The notes beneath the pieces are model-generated. The model made no database searches. It was not told the DNA's origin and saw nothing but the letters and a program-made list of their open reading frames with translations. Positions 23,106 through 35,884 of a stretch of DNA of 64,000 nucleotides are shown here, piece after piece (position 1 is the stretch's first letter; each line of letters opens with the position of its first letter). This DNA comes from Membranipora membranacea (taxonomy: Eukaryota > Bryozoa > Gymnolaemata > Cheilostomatida > Membraniporidae), in NCBI GenBank assembly GCA_914767715.1, contig OU612070.1, positions 15,703,501-15,767,500 of the forward strand, in the 5' to 3' direction. The position numbers were made by a program, and so were the translations under genes.

Positions 23106-26101
23106 CCACACAAACAACCATTATCATCCCTTAGTTTAGTTCTGCGCATAGTGAATTATTATCGAAACAAACAAGATGATTTCAGCATCAATTGTCACAT
23201 CAATGTCCTGGTATAGGTGAATCAAGCTTCCGTTGGTTTTATGGCTGCCGTTTTTGACAGCAACATGTTACTTTCTTTGTTTGAAAGTTAGAAGTAAATG
23301 CTCAGTAATAAAACCTTCTTTTAGGACACATTTTGGCAAAACAGCTCTCTTAAATCTGCTGCACAATTTCAGACTGAAATGCAAAACGGGTGACAGTCTA
23401 CTATCTTTTAACTAATACTTTTGATAATAATCGTGACAAGAGCAATAATTTTATACAAATATATATATATATATCATTTTCTATTTTTATAAAGCCATAT
23501 ATAACTTACTTTCCCATTTCTAGAACATATGTGGGAAAATCTGCTACTTAAAGACTTTGACTGTACCATTACGATATCAATAGCCTTGCGTCAGCCCATC
23601 ATTCATCACCTTATTATTCAACAGGCAGTGCTCATATTTTAATACTTTTAATACCACTGTTATCGTCGGCTGTGTCTGCTCACCAGAGTTCTTCAGAACG
23701 AGAACCAACACCATGCTCTCTCTAAAGCATACGATGAAATCACCGAAGACAGGGAAAACACTACAATGACCACCAGAGCAGCCGCCAGAGGTGAACCTAA
23801 CTCTGTGGCCACAAACAAAAGTGGTTACCACGCCAGTTTCCTGCCTCGGACAATCCGTGAGATGAGAGGGCAGAAAACCGCCCAACCCTAAACAGCGCCA
23901 TGCTGTTAAAACCACATTCCCTGGTCTAAACCCTGGTCCTAACATTTAGAGGCATCCCTAAACCGATTTCTTCGACAAATCAATAGGATGTGCTACCTCA
24001 TCTGAGGTAAGGAAACTGAGGTAAGGAAACTTAGTTGCCTATTTTAGTTATTCACTGTATCAATCACCACTGTAATCAATAGATATTATTATTAGTTTTG
24101 GGTATAAACCCTCACCTGCTTATACCCAGCGGACGCAGTTGGATGTTTAATCATTAATCATAGTCATAATCATTAATCATTAATCTGATTAATTTAATGT
24201 TATCAATGCCACACGTGTACTGAATACTTCTTTCTAATCACATTCACATACTAAGACTAAGAGGTAACACATTACAATCATTATTCACAAACACACAAAC
24301 AGAGTATTACTGTCTGGCTGGTTGCCACTGTATTACTGAAGCACATTCTTCAATATTTTATGTCTGGCTGGTAGCCTTTCTTAACTAATACCCGGCTCAA
24401 CCACAGGAAGATAATTTCCCGACACATGACGACATCATCATTTTTAACCCTTTTTTTGTGTGTATTTAACTGCGTGTAGAGGTCAACAAGTTACTTTTTA
24501 ACTTCTCTGTTATCTGTAAACTTTCTAGAAAACCTCTTTAAACAAATAAATATATATTAGTATATATATAGTACTTACACGGTGGACTTTCTTACAAACG
24601 CCCTCCTTACACCACTACCAACAGTCAAAGAAAATTATTTGCAGGTGTTAAAGTATTTAACCAATCAAAAGGTGTTTCCGGAGTGATAAACGGAAATACT
24701 TGAGCGGATGTTCCAGTTCCATAGTCTGTTTACTCAATAATCAGTACTTAATTCCTACAAAAGTCACTCACATTTGAAATTCTTACCTGCATTCATGTGC
24801 TTCCAAGCCAGATAATAACAGCCTTGACATTGTAGTGAGTGAAGAGGGAAGTTGAAACTGAGAACAAGCCAAATAAAATATATAGCAGTATTCTGGAAAC
24901 CAAGCAGTTACTCCTTGTGTAAACGAGTAGGGGAGTTGTCAAAGGTTACAGCAAAGTGTGTTGAAGACACCTTCCTGACTTGTACAAGCAGAACCACAGG
25001 TATCAAGAGTCTCAAGCAAATATATACTACTACCCCTTTATTCTGTTCAGTTCATCAACCACCTTCCCATGCCCATGGACATTGGCAAAAAATTGTACAT
25101 GCTTGTAACTTCAGATGCCTATGGTGTAAAACACTGTAACTGTCCAGACAAGGAGTATTTTAGTCAAGTTAAACTAATTCGAAATTTCATTAGTACATAG
25201 TAGAGCAGGTAGACTGTTAGCCTAGCTAGTAAGCTAGTAGAGGTATTGTCAATTTATCAACACACACTCACAGTCACATTGCATTCTTGCAGAAAAACAT
25301 TGCATCCTGAGGCACCTCACAACAATGTTGTAGAGCGATAGTAGGACACACCATCATGCAGGCGCTTGCCTTTGTCAACCACAATACAGTATTGAAGGCC
25401 TTAAGTGGTATTGTGTTTGGCGGATCACTATGGTATCATCATACTGCACATTGCAACTTTCTTCCACATCTTACCACACCCTTCAACAGTGGCCACTATC
25501 TTAGTCCCCAAACAGAACCATTGCAGAAAAATTCCAGTCCTTTATGAGCAGCATAGAACTGCTGCCTTTCCTAGCTTTGGGGATGGGGTGGTTTGTAGTG
25601 CCCATTAATTAAGTGTGGATCATCAACAACCTACAACATTAATGATACTTGACATTGGCAATATACACATGTTAATAGCCTTAAGAGAAGGCCTCGCCAC
25701 ATATCATATGCACTGAGAACTAGAAAATTATGCTAAAGCAAATCCTCAACAGCACATAGGCTCAGATCCTATAACGACTTATATTTTTTTTGCATTGCAG
25801 TTTTGAAATTCAGACTTGAAACTTAGTGCGATTACGTTCCAAAAAAGGACTTTGTCATTGAGTGCAAAGGTCACTAATTTATTTTAACACTGCCAGTATC
25901 AATCTATGGTTGAGGTTACTTTAATTGTGTAGGATGACTGGGGTTCTGGACTTCTGTCAGCTTTGACTCAGGTTTAGTAGTACGAAATGGACCAGTTCTT
26001 TCATTTGTTTTCGTTTTGCAGGCTTGCTTCGAGGCACATCTGCTGATCTATATTGATGTTAACAAGGTTGTCATTTTTTGTATATATGAAGGTGAGGAAA
26101 T
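23106..26101. other. No gene supported
   Basis: Frames at 23577-23945 (minus) and 24852-25139 (plus) have no recognisable motif and no splice support. A short TA microsatellite lies at 23459-23474, and a short direct repeat of 'gaggtaaggaaact' at about 24003-24031. Confidence 0.45.
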
Positions 26102-29100
26102 ATGGCTGTGCATATACTTCTCTGGTGTATGGTGATTGGTTGTAGCATCTTTGCAGTGGAGGGCTCAATTACATGCAGAGACAACAACAATCAACCTGTT
26201 GACTGGTAAGGTGTTTTATCATAATGGTTCAACCGGTCACAGTAAAACAGTTAATATATTGGCAGCGGTAATAGACAGTTTTCTGAGCTCTGATTTAGGC
26301 CTCAATTGGGAGTTCTCCTCTCTCCAGTTTGGTACTTTTAACCCACGCCGCATAGGAAAAACGTGCTGAAAAGAGGGTTATCTTGAAAACCGCTTATAAT
26401 AGGGTAAAAATTAATTTTGATCCAGAACCTGCAACATTGAAAACTCATATGGACATAGTTTGGGAGATAATTTTAGTATTTTGATAGTCAATTATAGCAT
26501 TTTCTGCCTGTTTTGCGGACAATTTGGCAGAATTTTTCATGAGTTTCGTCACTAAAATTGGCCTAAGATTTAGCAACATTCAAGCCTCCAATGATTTGGT
26601 AACCCTGTCTCACAGGGTTTTCAATGGTGCAGACTCTGAATCAAAAATCGTTTTTATCCTAACATAAGCGGTTTTCAAGATAACCCTCTTTCAGCAGGTT
26701 TTTCCTATGCGGCGTGGGTTAAAAGTACCAAACTGGAGAGAGGACAACTATGAATTGAGGCATAGACAAGAGCTCAGAAAACTGTCTATTGCTCAAATAA
26801 GACAATTCAGTCATTGTCTTAAGGAGCGCCTTGCCTCACCTGCCAACTAAGCTCATTATTGTACCAAATGACATTCAGGCAAAAATAATTTGCACGGAAG
26901 CTTGTATATTCAACATGTTGAATAGGAGCAGATATGCTCTCTAACTGCGGTTATGGTAGGTGGCCATATTTATATGAGTACTGCCATGACATAATACTGC
27001 CACATTCTGACTGACAGATATTGTATCATGGCTATGGCCAGTTGCCACCTATCAATCGCTGTTGCAACTGATACAGGAGCTGAGCAATACCACTTGTGTG
27101 TTTTGATGGATAGGCCTAAGGGACCTTTCAATAGCCCGTCACAAAACCAGTACTTGGAACAATCATAGATAGACAGGACATGAAATTGAAATTGTGTTAG
27201 TAGTATGAATATTGTTATGCTATAGGTTGAGTTTAGCAAAGATCCAGTGGAATATCACAACAGGACAGTTCAGTGAATTGCTATTTGAGAGTATTACTGT
27301 GTTTTTCACTAAATTAATTTGATTACCATACATGGCTTTCTACTAGGCTTATCTTCCTTGCGCGAATCATACCCAAATACTCAATTTTTTACAGGTTCAT
27401 CATTTACAAGCTCCCCATTAAATATTCTCCTGAATCATCTCATGATGCAAGAAATGAATCCCACAGGCACAAGTACGACAATGTGAGTACCAGCAAATTT
27501 ATGTCCAAATATGGGACAACTCGGTTCGTAAAGAGGATTGAAGTGTCTCACCATTGCTTCTATTTCTGCATGTTAATCCATAGACACTATATTAACTTTA
27601 AAAGATTGATCAAAATCAGATGGTCATCTTGCACGCCACATCCCAAGGTATGGGCGGTGAAATATCTGTTGCCTAAATGTAGAGGCTGCAATTTCTGCGC
27701 AATGTTGCCCTCTGTGTGCAGACAGGTCGGAGCACACTTGGGAGCCAACCAAACCCCAGTAGTCGATGGACTGTAGTGGACTTTTTAAAACTAAAAAGTC
27801 TTGCAGAAATACATCAGGGTTTTACATTGTGTCACATGCTGTGCGGCAACTATTATTGATGTTATATATGTGATCTCTTGCGTGCAGTATGTAACTATTG
27901 CTGCGTAGGACCTCCCAATGATATTATTGTACACTATCAAATACTTCCTTTGTGTATATTTTCTCCTTTTTTGTTTCTTACAGAGAAGCAAATGGGACTT
28001 TCCTCCCCATCTTTATGCTGATGCTAATGCAGAAAGCTTCGTGGAATTGACTGGTAGCTTCAACGATACAAAGAGAGCTCTATATTATACTCTGCAGCAA
28101 GCTTATGAGAATCATCAATCACAGGTTTGATATTACTGAGATCAGGGAAGGTGAGATCAAGTTTGTCTGCATTCGGAATCGCTCCCTCACAACTAGAATC
28201 AGTGAAGAGTAATTTCAAATGAGCAAACTTTATCTAGATATTACTACATTTATTTGTATGAGGAAATTTAGTTTTTCACCGATTATGATTGGGCTAAATA
28301 TCTTTCGACTTACACTGTCAAATGATGAGATTGAAGCTAGAATAAGAATTTGTTGAGTCAATTTCATATTCTTGTCAACAGTACTCTAATCAAGGAGTAA
28401 CAGCGTTACTCCTTGCTCTATTAATTCACTATCATATAGAAAATCAACAAATCAGCCATATAATATCAATTATCCTGCAACAACCTTTGATCTAATTATA
28501 TGACACTGGATGCGTCATTTGAAACTTCTGAATGATGAGATGCCTTTCTGTTGGATTGCCCTTTTGTACCCAGGTCTACCTAAACATTAAACAACTCATC
28601 TCAGTTTGAACAATTGAAATAATTCTGATAACCCACCCACCTGGTAATCCTATCACAGTTGAATGCTGTATCTATTATGCTTGCTTAGCTGACCATAGAA
28701 AAATGTTTGAAGTAGTTGACCCATTGCATCCCAAACCTGACTGTATTGTATTCTATGGTTGGGGTTGTGACTAATGACTCAGATGCTTTTAACTCATTGT
28801 CAGACTGAGATTGTCTTATATTACGCTTCCTGATAGCAGTGGGAATATCTCATAGCAGTGGGATATTCTAATCTCTGTTGGAATTTCTCAGCATTGAGGA
28901 TGATGATTGTCGCTCAAAACTTCAGTATTGTTACATTTTAGGTTATAAGTTAGGTTAGACAGACTTAATCTCCACACTATAATTGTGGAGACTTGGTTTT
29001 CCTTTCTAAATGTGCTATCATTAGGCAAATCTTTGGGTCACATAAATTTGAATTAGGTCATAACATAGGCTCTGTGTGACGGACATATTCACTTTGTTTT

Positions 29101-32100
29101 CCAGGATGTTGGATATGTGTTTTATAATGATGAGAAACCATTATCAGCTGGTCCAGGCGAAGATAGGTTCACATGTGGGCATACAAAAGGTTGGCTTTTA
29201 GTATTACGCTCAGATTGTTTGATATTCTTCCCTTTTAACTGCCATAAGATGCTTGCCTATTTCATATTATTTATCATTCTGGTTTCCCCCTTTGGCAATG
29301 TCAACTGGCAAGTCAGTAGATACAGGTGAAAAAACAGCTACTCTTCTGCATCCAAAGGAAAAAATGGAATATTTAATGTTTGGCCAATAATCAAAGAGTT
29401 GTCATCCCTTTTCTTATGCTTGCATCCTCCGACGTTAGGAATAGTTGTCACATCCAGCTTATGATGCCAATGTACCCGTCAAGACCGCCCTTCAGCTATG
29501 AAAATAAAACAACATTGCAGGTATATTTTTACTTTGAATAAATTGCAGTAGAGCGTATTCTACGTTCAATAAGATGTATTAATACTCTCATTTTTAGGTT
29601 TCACTGTATTTGATGGGAATTCAGGCATTTGGCTTGTTCATAGTGCCCCCAAATTCCCTCCTCCCACTAAACAATCATTCAGTTACCCTGTAAATGGTGT
29701 CGAGTACGGGCAACATTTCCTTTGTATCAGTCTTGCGAATGCAAATGATGTTGAAAATGTTGGTAAGTAAGACATGTATACGTGATGCATTTGCTGTGGT
29801 GGTTCTGCCTTGGAGGGAAACTACTATCATTTCATCTCAGTACGGTCAGAATAAGACATATTTTACCTAGTCTAAGAGCTCAGATGTTAGTGGCATTACA
29901 TTATCAACCACCCAATTACAATCGGATGTCTGAAAATGTGATGTCACTAACTCACATTGGAGCCTCTGAGCACTTAGACTATAGTTTACCCTTTGTTTTC
30001 ATCGATAGTACTCCCTCCAAGCCAGAAGCAGCACAACATATTTTCATTCGTGAATTTAACCCCCTTTGCAGCCTAACTTTAATTTGCTTTGACAGGCGTG
30101 AGTGTGTTTGATAGTAGTTCTGGCTTATGGCTTGTTCACAGCGCTCCTAAGTTTCCGCCGATTTCTAACACTAGCTTTTCATACCCTGAGAATGCTGTCT
30201 ATTACGGACAGCACTTTCTCTGCATTAGCCTCGATTCTTCTGCCGCGGTTGCTGATGTTGGTAAGTGCTGCTAATAGTAAGTACAGTAGATTTTCTTGAT
30301 CACCAATTCTATCTAATACCTGAAATTCTTCCTTAATATTTTATCGATGACACTGTTGTACTGGGATCGTATCCGGAGATAGATTAACGCAGCTTAGCGT
30401 TCCTATGATTTTATTTTGGTGCGGATTGGTTATCCTGTTCATAATAATCTAAAGCAGGAGGTTCTGTTGAGTGTATTTATCACCTGCCCTAGTCTATGTG
30501 CTCAGACGGCTGCAATGTGAGTTGGTTGGTTGGTTCGTTGTTAGATTATCAAAAGCTCTATTTCAGTGACTGAGCGTTTTATAATGTAATGTCACTAACT
30601 CACATTGCAGCTGTCTGTGCTCTTAGACTACACCAGTGCTTAATTGCTTATACTCACAATACTTCCTCATGATTTCATCTAGGAAACTCTGCGGAAGTCA
30701 TCTTCCACAAAAGTTATCTTGTTCATAGCTATATTACTAAGTGCACTTAGATTATTGTTGTTGTCATTTTTCACAACTTGCTACGGAATTCCTAATTTAT
30801 AAAACATTTTCCACATAATCATGCTTTATCATACCTTTCCGTAAAGGTAAGAGGGAGACCGACAGATCGCATTGACCCAGTTGTGATAATCTGTTGATAA
30901 TGTTAATACTTAGCCACACTACAGATAATTTCCTTCACAAAGACACCAAATTCTGCAATACGAGTATATGATGCACCATATAAGTAGACGTCCAGGGAAA
31001 AATAAAATTGGCGTTTATTTAGTCCCATTTTTGATGGAATTTGACCGACTTGGGCAATGTCGGTTGCAGTCATCCAAATTTCAACATATTTTATCCTGCT
31101 AGTAAATTATGTTAGCGGTATAATAACTGTACCATGAATCACTCGAGGTGATCCCATAGCCTTAATAGTAAAAGAATATATATAAGAAATATTATTTAGT
31201 CTACTGGTGGTCCTCACAACACATTCTTCTATTAACTTTAAAAGGTGTCCAGCTCTTACACAATGAGCCACAGATCTATGACTCGAATGTTCCGGCAGCG
31301 CTCTCAAATAAATACAAGGCGATGTACCAGGTCACACATAAACACGACAGACCTATAGTTCCTACAAACAGTGTCTCCTTACAAACACCGGGAGCGGAGA
31401 CCTTCATCTCTTATGCTAAAGGAGGGGAATTCGGTAAAGGTAAGCCGCTGCATACTTTATAATTAATTTTTACAATATTTGTTTTTTTAGCATATGATTT
31501 TTAGCATCGGAACATGAGTAGAATTATTGATATGAGTGAGGCTGATTGCAGTGCATTGGTCTCAGTATCTGCTCTGTTTTCCCAAACATTTAATTTGCTC
31601 CTTGTTTGCCAAGACTAAAATCGTTTTGCCACCCTCCCTGGGCCAACTGAGCAATTCATTCTGGAAACTTGGAGTAGTCATCTCTATGTCAATGAGGAGG
31701 TAACTCCCTATTTTACAAATGAGTTGCTCACTTACAACCTAGGTTGTTCCAATTTCTCCTACATGCACGTATACATTTTATGTCATATCCCAAAAGGGTG
31801 ACAGTCACAGGCTCGCATATCTCCATGACTAGGAACCAGTGTATCACAGTTACACATGTTATGACGTACAACAACATTGTTCTGGAAAACAACAAAAGTC
31901 ATGAGCTGAAATTTTGAATGAACATGACCAATTCAAATCAAACTCAGGATATCTTTGACCATCAAAATTTAGATGGATTTGAAAATTTGAGAAGCCATCA
32001 GGAGTCAAATAAGCCAACCACAACAGCCTTGACCTACTGTGTTTGGACCATTGCTAGAAGGCAACGAATCTACGAAGATCGATTCATTTAGGCATGTAGA

Positions 32101-34752
32101 TGTTGAAAGTTGAAAAAACTTCCACCATTCTTTACTGCATTAAAGCTAATTGTGTGGTCAATGATTTCTCATTACAATATTCGCTAGTTTTCATGGACAC
32201 ATGTTGTCCTATTTCTGTCATTGCAGATCTATATGCAGATTTGGTAGCTCCAGGTCTGAAGTGTAATTTATCTGTCTCCACTTGGCAGCATGCCAACAGA
32301 TACGACAGGAATCTGAATGCCTCCTGCAGTGGCTCATTCAAGGTGATTGTCGAGTTTGTCATTTAGATATGTTTGTGACATGTGTATTATTGCATTCATC
32401 GACTTCAGCAAGTTCTGAAAATAGGAAGGCATAGTAAATACGTTTCCACTTATTCGCACACTGACATCGAGACTACACTACGCAATAGGACATGTGATAC
32501 AATCTATCAACCATATACAAATTATGTATACTCACCTTCATGGGAATACTTGAATTATGAGTTCTAGAAACCTTTACGAAGAAACAATAATTTGATGATC
32601 AATGATGATCAGCTGCAAGATATCAATTGCTCGGTATTGCAACAGATGCATATGTCTGTTGCTTCTTGTCAGTTTAACTAGAAACGATACCTTGTGAGAT
32701 TTAGTCCAAGCTGTCCTGTTTTCAATATGGAATCAATAATTCTGTTTTAATAGAAATCGTAGTACTTTGATTCTGTTTATAGCTGGCTGCAAGTTTCAGA
32801 AATTTTTGTTTATAGCAGACTTGATATTTTGCTCCTTCCTTCATATTTTTTGTTGCTCAATTTACAGATGACTATGAGAGTTGGAGGCAGTTCAGAGTAA
32901 ACATACCATAGACATAGACTTTTCATAAACAAAATACACATCATGTTGTGTGCTTTGTCTATGAAACATACACTTCAGCATGCCATTGTTAATGTTTCCT
33001 GTTCACTTTATATGTTTCAAATATCACAGAGCGAAATTATTATTGTGAATGTCCTCAATAATTTCACTCACACCTAGCGAACTCAAATGACCTTGCACAT
33101 CCTAACTACATACTGAACTCTACAATGGAACCATGCATGCCAAGTAAAGGTTTATTCACTAGGTGTTTAGGATTATATAGGTTTGGGTTAACAGCCTAGT
33201 AAGGTATTTCTATGTGGATTTTCTATGTGTTGTAAGTTTGATATTTCTTTTTATTTTAGGTTTGGTGTTAATCTTTCAGTTTTTGTGGGAAAATCAAATG
33301 TGTGTGCACATATATGTTCAGAGCTCACACATTGGCTAGTACACCCTACTCCAAGACTCGGTTGTAAAGTCTGCTTTTATTTTCTCTCAGTTTGTAGGCT
33401 GGTCAGAGCACACCTGAGGTTCAAAAAACCCCATTAGTCAGTACACTGCAGTGGGATTCGAACCCACGACCTTCAACACTTACACATTGAAGACTTGCGC
33501 TGTAACCAACTGAGCCATCTCCTACTCCTTTCATTAACTGACACAGTTTTCCTTGCTAAAAAAGGCCTCATTGTCCCATTGGGTACCTCTATGCTATTTT
33601 GTATTATAGGTGTTTGATGTTCAATCTATTGAGTATAAGAGTGATGGCATAAACTTTAGAAACTGGTATGATCACTCAAAGTTTGCTGTATGTCAGCCTA
33701 CGCCTGAGGGTATACAGAGCGGCTGGGTGTGCATAGGGGACATCAATCGTCAGGTATATATAATAAATATGACTTTTCTATGCATGTCTGTCAGTGTGTC
33801 AGGGAGTTTGAAAGCTGTTGTCTCTCAGGCAACACTTCTCGGCCTATTGGCTAAGATCAAAGTGTCATGGCCAATGGCTGATAAGTGCCTGTTTCAGTTT
33901 CTGGCAGCTTGCTGCACACTTACAATTAGGAGGTCCACCATGGCCTCACCTCTAGGATGCATTCTAGTTTACTAGAATGTATCACGCTCTCAGTACGAGG
34001 ACTCCCGGCAACTTGCGTCCCTCCTAAGGGGCAGCCCACCCTCTGTTTTGTCATAAACAGGGTCTCCCAGGCAACACTATTTGTAGCACAATCAATTCAT
34101 ATACCGAAGAGGGGTCAATATTAGCTAAAGTATAGCTTAGCTAGTAAGAGTGTGACTTATAATAAGCTGACAGTGAAATCTGGTAAAATGTGACTCGAGT
34201 GTATACAAAGTAGAGAGGGTGATAAATATTAGCTATCGTGAAACTCAGCTACTTCAGACATGTGCAAAACACGGCAAACTTTCCCTCCTCTACACTCCGC
34301 TTCCAATATAGATGTTACCTATTCTTTGACAAGCTGTGTGTTCTTTCTAGTGTCTCTAATTTACTCTATCTAAATACCATGCAACTTTTAGCAGCAAAAG
34401 AACTATGATCAAATATTATACATTATGTCTGTGTTTTGAGTTGCTCCCATAGACAATGTTTCGCTTATGGTTGCTTCCTTTCACTCGAAAACAAGAAAGG
34501 AGCAACTCAAAATGATAGAGAGTTAAATAGTATTGGCATTGTTATCATTTATTTTATTTCCATTCTGTTTATTCATTTTGTCATCCCGATTCAGACGATT
34601 TGTTTATTGTTAATTTTGTCTCTTTATCCTTACAGACTGCTCAGTTAAAGCGAGGAGGAGGAACCGTCTGCTTCCAGAATAAGAAAATAAATTCTCTCTA
34701 TCTAAGCATGATAAGTAAAACTGACAATTGCTCTTCTAAATCAAATTTCTAG
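26102..34752 (+). CDS. DNASE2: Deoxyribonuclease II, nine exons with a duplicated alternative exon 5
   Basis: Exons are 26102-26205, 27395-27482, 27984-28124, 29105-29189, 29598-29762 (5a) or 30096-30260 (5b), 31245-31439, 32227-32342, 33610-33753 and 34636-34752. With one exon 5 the CDS is 1,155 nt (384 residues, near the family norm). A signal peptide (1-24) precedes S-I-T-C-R-D and P-V-D-W-F-I-I-Y-K-L-P, the usual DNase II start. G-H-T-K has H137, W-L-V-H-S in either exon 5 has H154, and Y-D-H-S-K-F has H320. The 17-residue spacing of the first two His matches vertebrate DNase II (from memory). Q-L-K-R-G-G-G-T-V-C closes the fold. The product should be a secreted or lysosomal acid endonuclease degrading DNA from engulfed cells or food. 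All phases fit and no break is seen. Confidence 0.93.
26270..26790. mobile_element. MITE-like foldback element with arms of about 170 bp, in DNase II intron 1
   Basis: The left arm (about 26270-26445) and right arm (about 26618-26790) are inverted copies sharing 'agacagttttctgagctc', 'ggtacttttaacccacgccg' and 'agggttatcttgaaaaccgc'. The central spacer of about 170 bp has no coding potential. The arms carry small differences, so this is not a very recent insertion. Confidence 0.85.
27695..27785 (-). mobile_element. SINE body fragment
   Basis: The 'gtcggagcacacttgggagccaa...ccccagtagtc' stretch resembles the segment next to the tRNA-like head at 33390-33440 ('ggtcagagcacacctgaggtt...ccccattagtc'). 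It looks like a head-less copy in DNase II intron 2. Confidence 0.4.
29598..29762 (+). other. DNase II alternative exon 5a
   Basis: A 165-nt exon with split-codon phase identical to exon 5b. It encodes F-D-G-N-S-G-I-W-L-V-H-S-A-P-K-F-P-P and ends near Y-G-Q-H-F-L-C-I-S-L. Flanks are 'tttttag' and a gtaagtaa donor. Confidence 0.85.
29878..29981. repeat. Hairpin MITE, copy 1, in the intron between DNase II exons 5a and 5b
   Basis: The arms are tagtctaagagctcagatg and its imperfect inverse ending ctctgagcacttagacta. It belongs to the family with core 'gtctaagtgctcagacggctg'. Confidence 0.7.
30096..30260 (+). other. DNase II alternative exon 5b
   Basis: A second 165-nt copy encoding F-D-S-S-S-G-L-W-L-V-H-S-A-P-K-F-P-P. 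It is identical to 5a at 35 of 54 whole codons by eye, including the active-site His and the Y-G-Q-H-F-L-C-I-S-L run. Flanks are 'tttgacag' and a gtaagtgc donor. Either exon joins exons 4 and 6 in frame. Confidence 0.85.
30490..30630. repeat. Hairpin MITE, copy 2, in the intron after DNase II exon 5b
   Basis: The left arm is tagtctatgtgctcagacgg and the right arm ends gctgtctgtgctcttagacta. Inner arms share 'caatgtgagtt' and 'aactcacattg'. Confidence 0.75.
33335..33530 (-). mobile_element. tRNA-derived SINE, minus strand, in DNase II intron 7
   Basis: Read on the minus strand it starts aaggagtaggagatggctca, giving a box A (tggctcagttgg) near 33508-33519. A box B (gggttcgaatccc) lies near 33453-33465. 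The tRNA-like head is followed by an unrelated body. The same start occurs at about 50330 on the plus strand. It lacks a convincing closed acceptor stem and 3' CCA-type end for a functional tRNA gene. Confidence 0.7.
33837..34062 (+). mobile_element. Retroposon with a U2 snRNA-like 5' head, in DNase II intron 8
   Basis: The first about 28 bases (cttctcggcctattggctaa and on through gatcaaagtgt) match the 5' end of U2 snRNA as I know it with one substitution and one inserted base. The remaining about 195 bp is not obviously U2. The element is bracketed by a 16-bp direct repeat, tctctcaggcaacact at 33821-33836 and tctcccaggcaacact at 34063-34078, with one mismatch. That is the size expected of a LINE-mediated target duplication. 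Confidence 0.7.
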
Positions 34753-35884
34753 TATATGCGGATTATCTCCACATGCGTGCCATCAATTCTTCCATTTTAA
34801 ATCACAAAATTACATTATTATATAATTACTAAATTACGTTACATTACATATCACGTGTTTCATAAAATTTTGCCTGTCGAGCAATACAATGTATTTTGAT
34901 TCACAGTTTCATGTAGTAGGCTATTATTCATTTTTGTACTTGTATTTATTTGATGAAAATTCCAAAAAAGTTTGTTGCCATTTTTCTTACCTCCGTCGTA
35001 AACTGTGATCAAACTAACTATTCTTTGTCTAAACATCCTCCCCAAATCATATCATTGAGTGTTTGGCCATACCAACATTCGACTTGTTCCTGTTTGGTAC
35101 TCAACTCCTTTATACTAGTTTCAACTTATAACTTTATAAAATCTTTTTTGATGATGCCATGCATTCTGATATTCTCAAAACCGATCAGGTCTAAAGTAAT
35201 CCTTGCAGGGTAATATTTTCAGCATTTTGAAGAAAATTTTATTTAATTGTAATAAAAGGGCAAATTAAAATCACGGTTTGACAAATTTGATGTCTTACAC
35301 ACCCCTGAGCTAAATATACTATATAAGACTTAGTAATACTAGGGCATCATTCCCCTTCAATATCAAATGTCACTCAAACTAATTACGTCTACAATAATGT
35401 ATTGGTCCGGCATAATATTGTCTGCTTCTGTGTGTTTAAAAGACACAAGGTAACTACAATTTACTGAATCTGTCACATCTGTGTTGAGACTTGAGGTTGA
35501 TGGTAAGGACTAGATTGAATGATGAAATTTGCCCGTATTTGGAGTTGCCCCTTCTAGCTGCCTATTTGGGTGATGCTAATCAGTCAAATGGGAACAACCA
35601 GATTGCGGGCTTGATCTGGAATACCTTATGGGGGAAGACGGTTGGTCAAACTCAATCAAGATGTTTTCTATGCGATCGACATGACATTGGTGTACCACCC
35701 TAATAACCCATAGAACAGATCAAAGCGTCTCACTTATTATATATGGGTCAAGTCGTTTAGCTATCGCAATTGTTTCTCCCATGCAGCGGCGTAAGGGCTA
35801 TACAATCATTTTTTCACAATGTGATAGTAGCTTTACTAGTAGTGTGTAATCTTGTTAGTGTTGGCTGGACCAATTGCTAAGGAA
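34753..35884. other. No gene seen
   Basis: AT-rich spacer between the DNase II gene and the next membrane protein gene. The open frame at 35491-35703 has no recognised motif. Confidence 0.5.

Noticed and set aside
23577-23945. 122-codon minus-strand open frame
   Set aside because: No recognisable family, signal or splice context. Probably chance.
24852-25139. 95-codon plus-strand open frame upstream of DNase II
   Set aside because: No motif, no start context, and not joinable in phase to the DNase II first exon.
33441-33530. Possible functional tRNA gene (boxes A and B on the minus strand)
   Set aside because: No convincing closed acceptor stem and a shared SINE-like 5' start with 50325. 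Interpreted as a SINE head.
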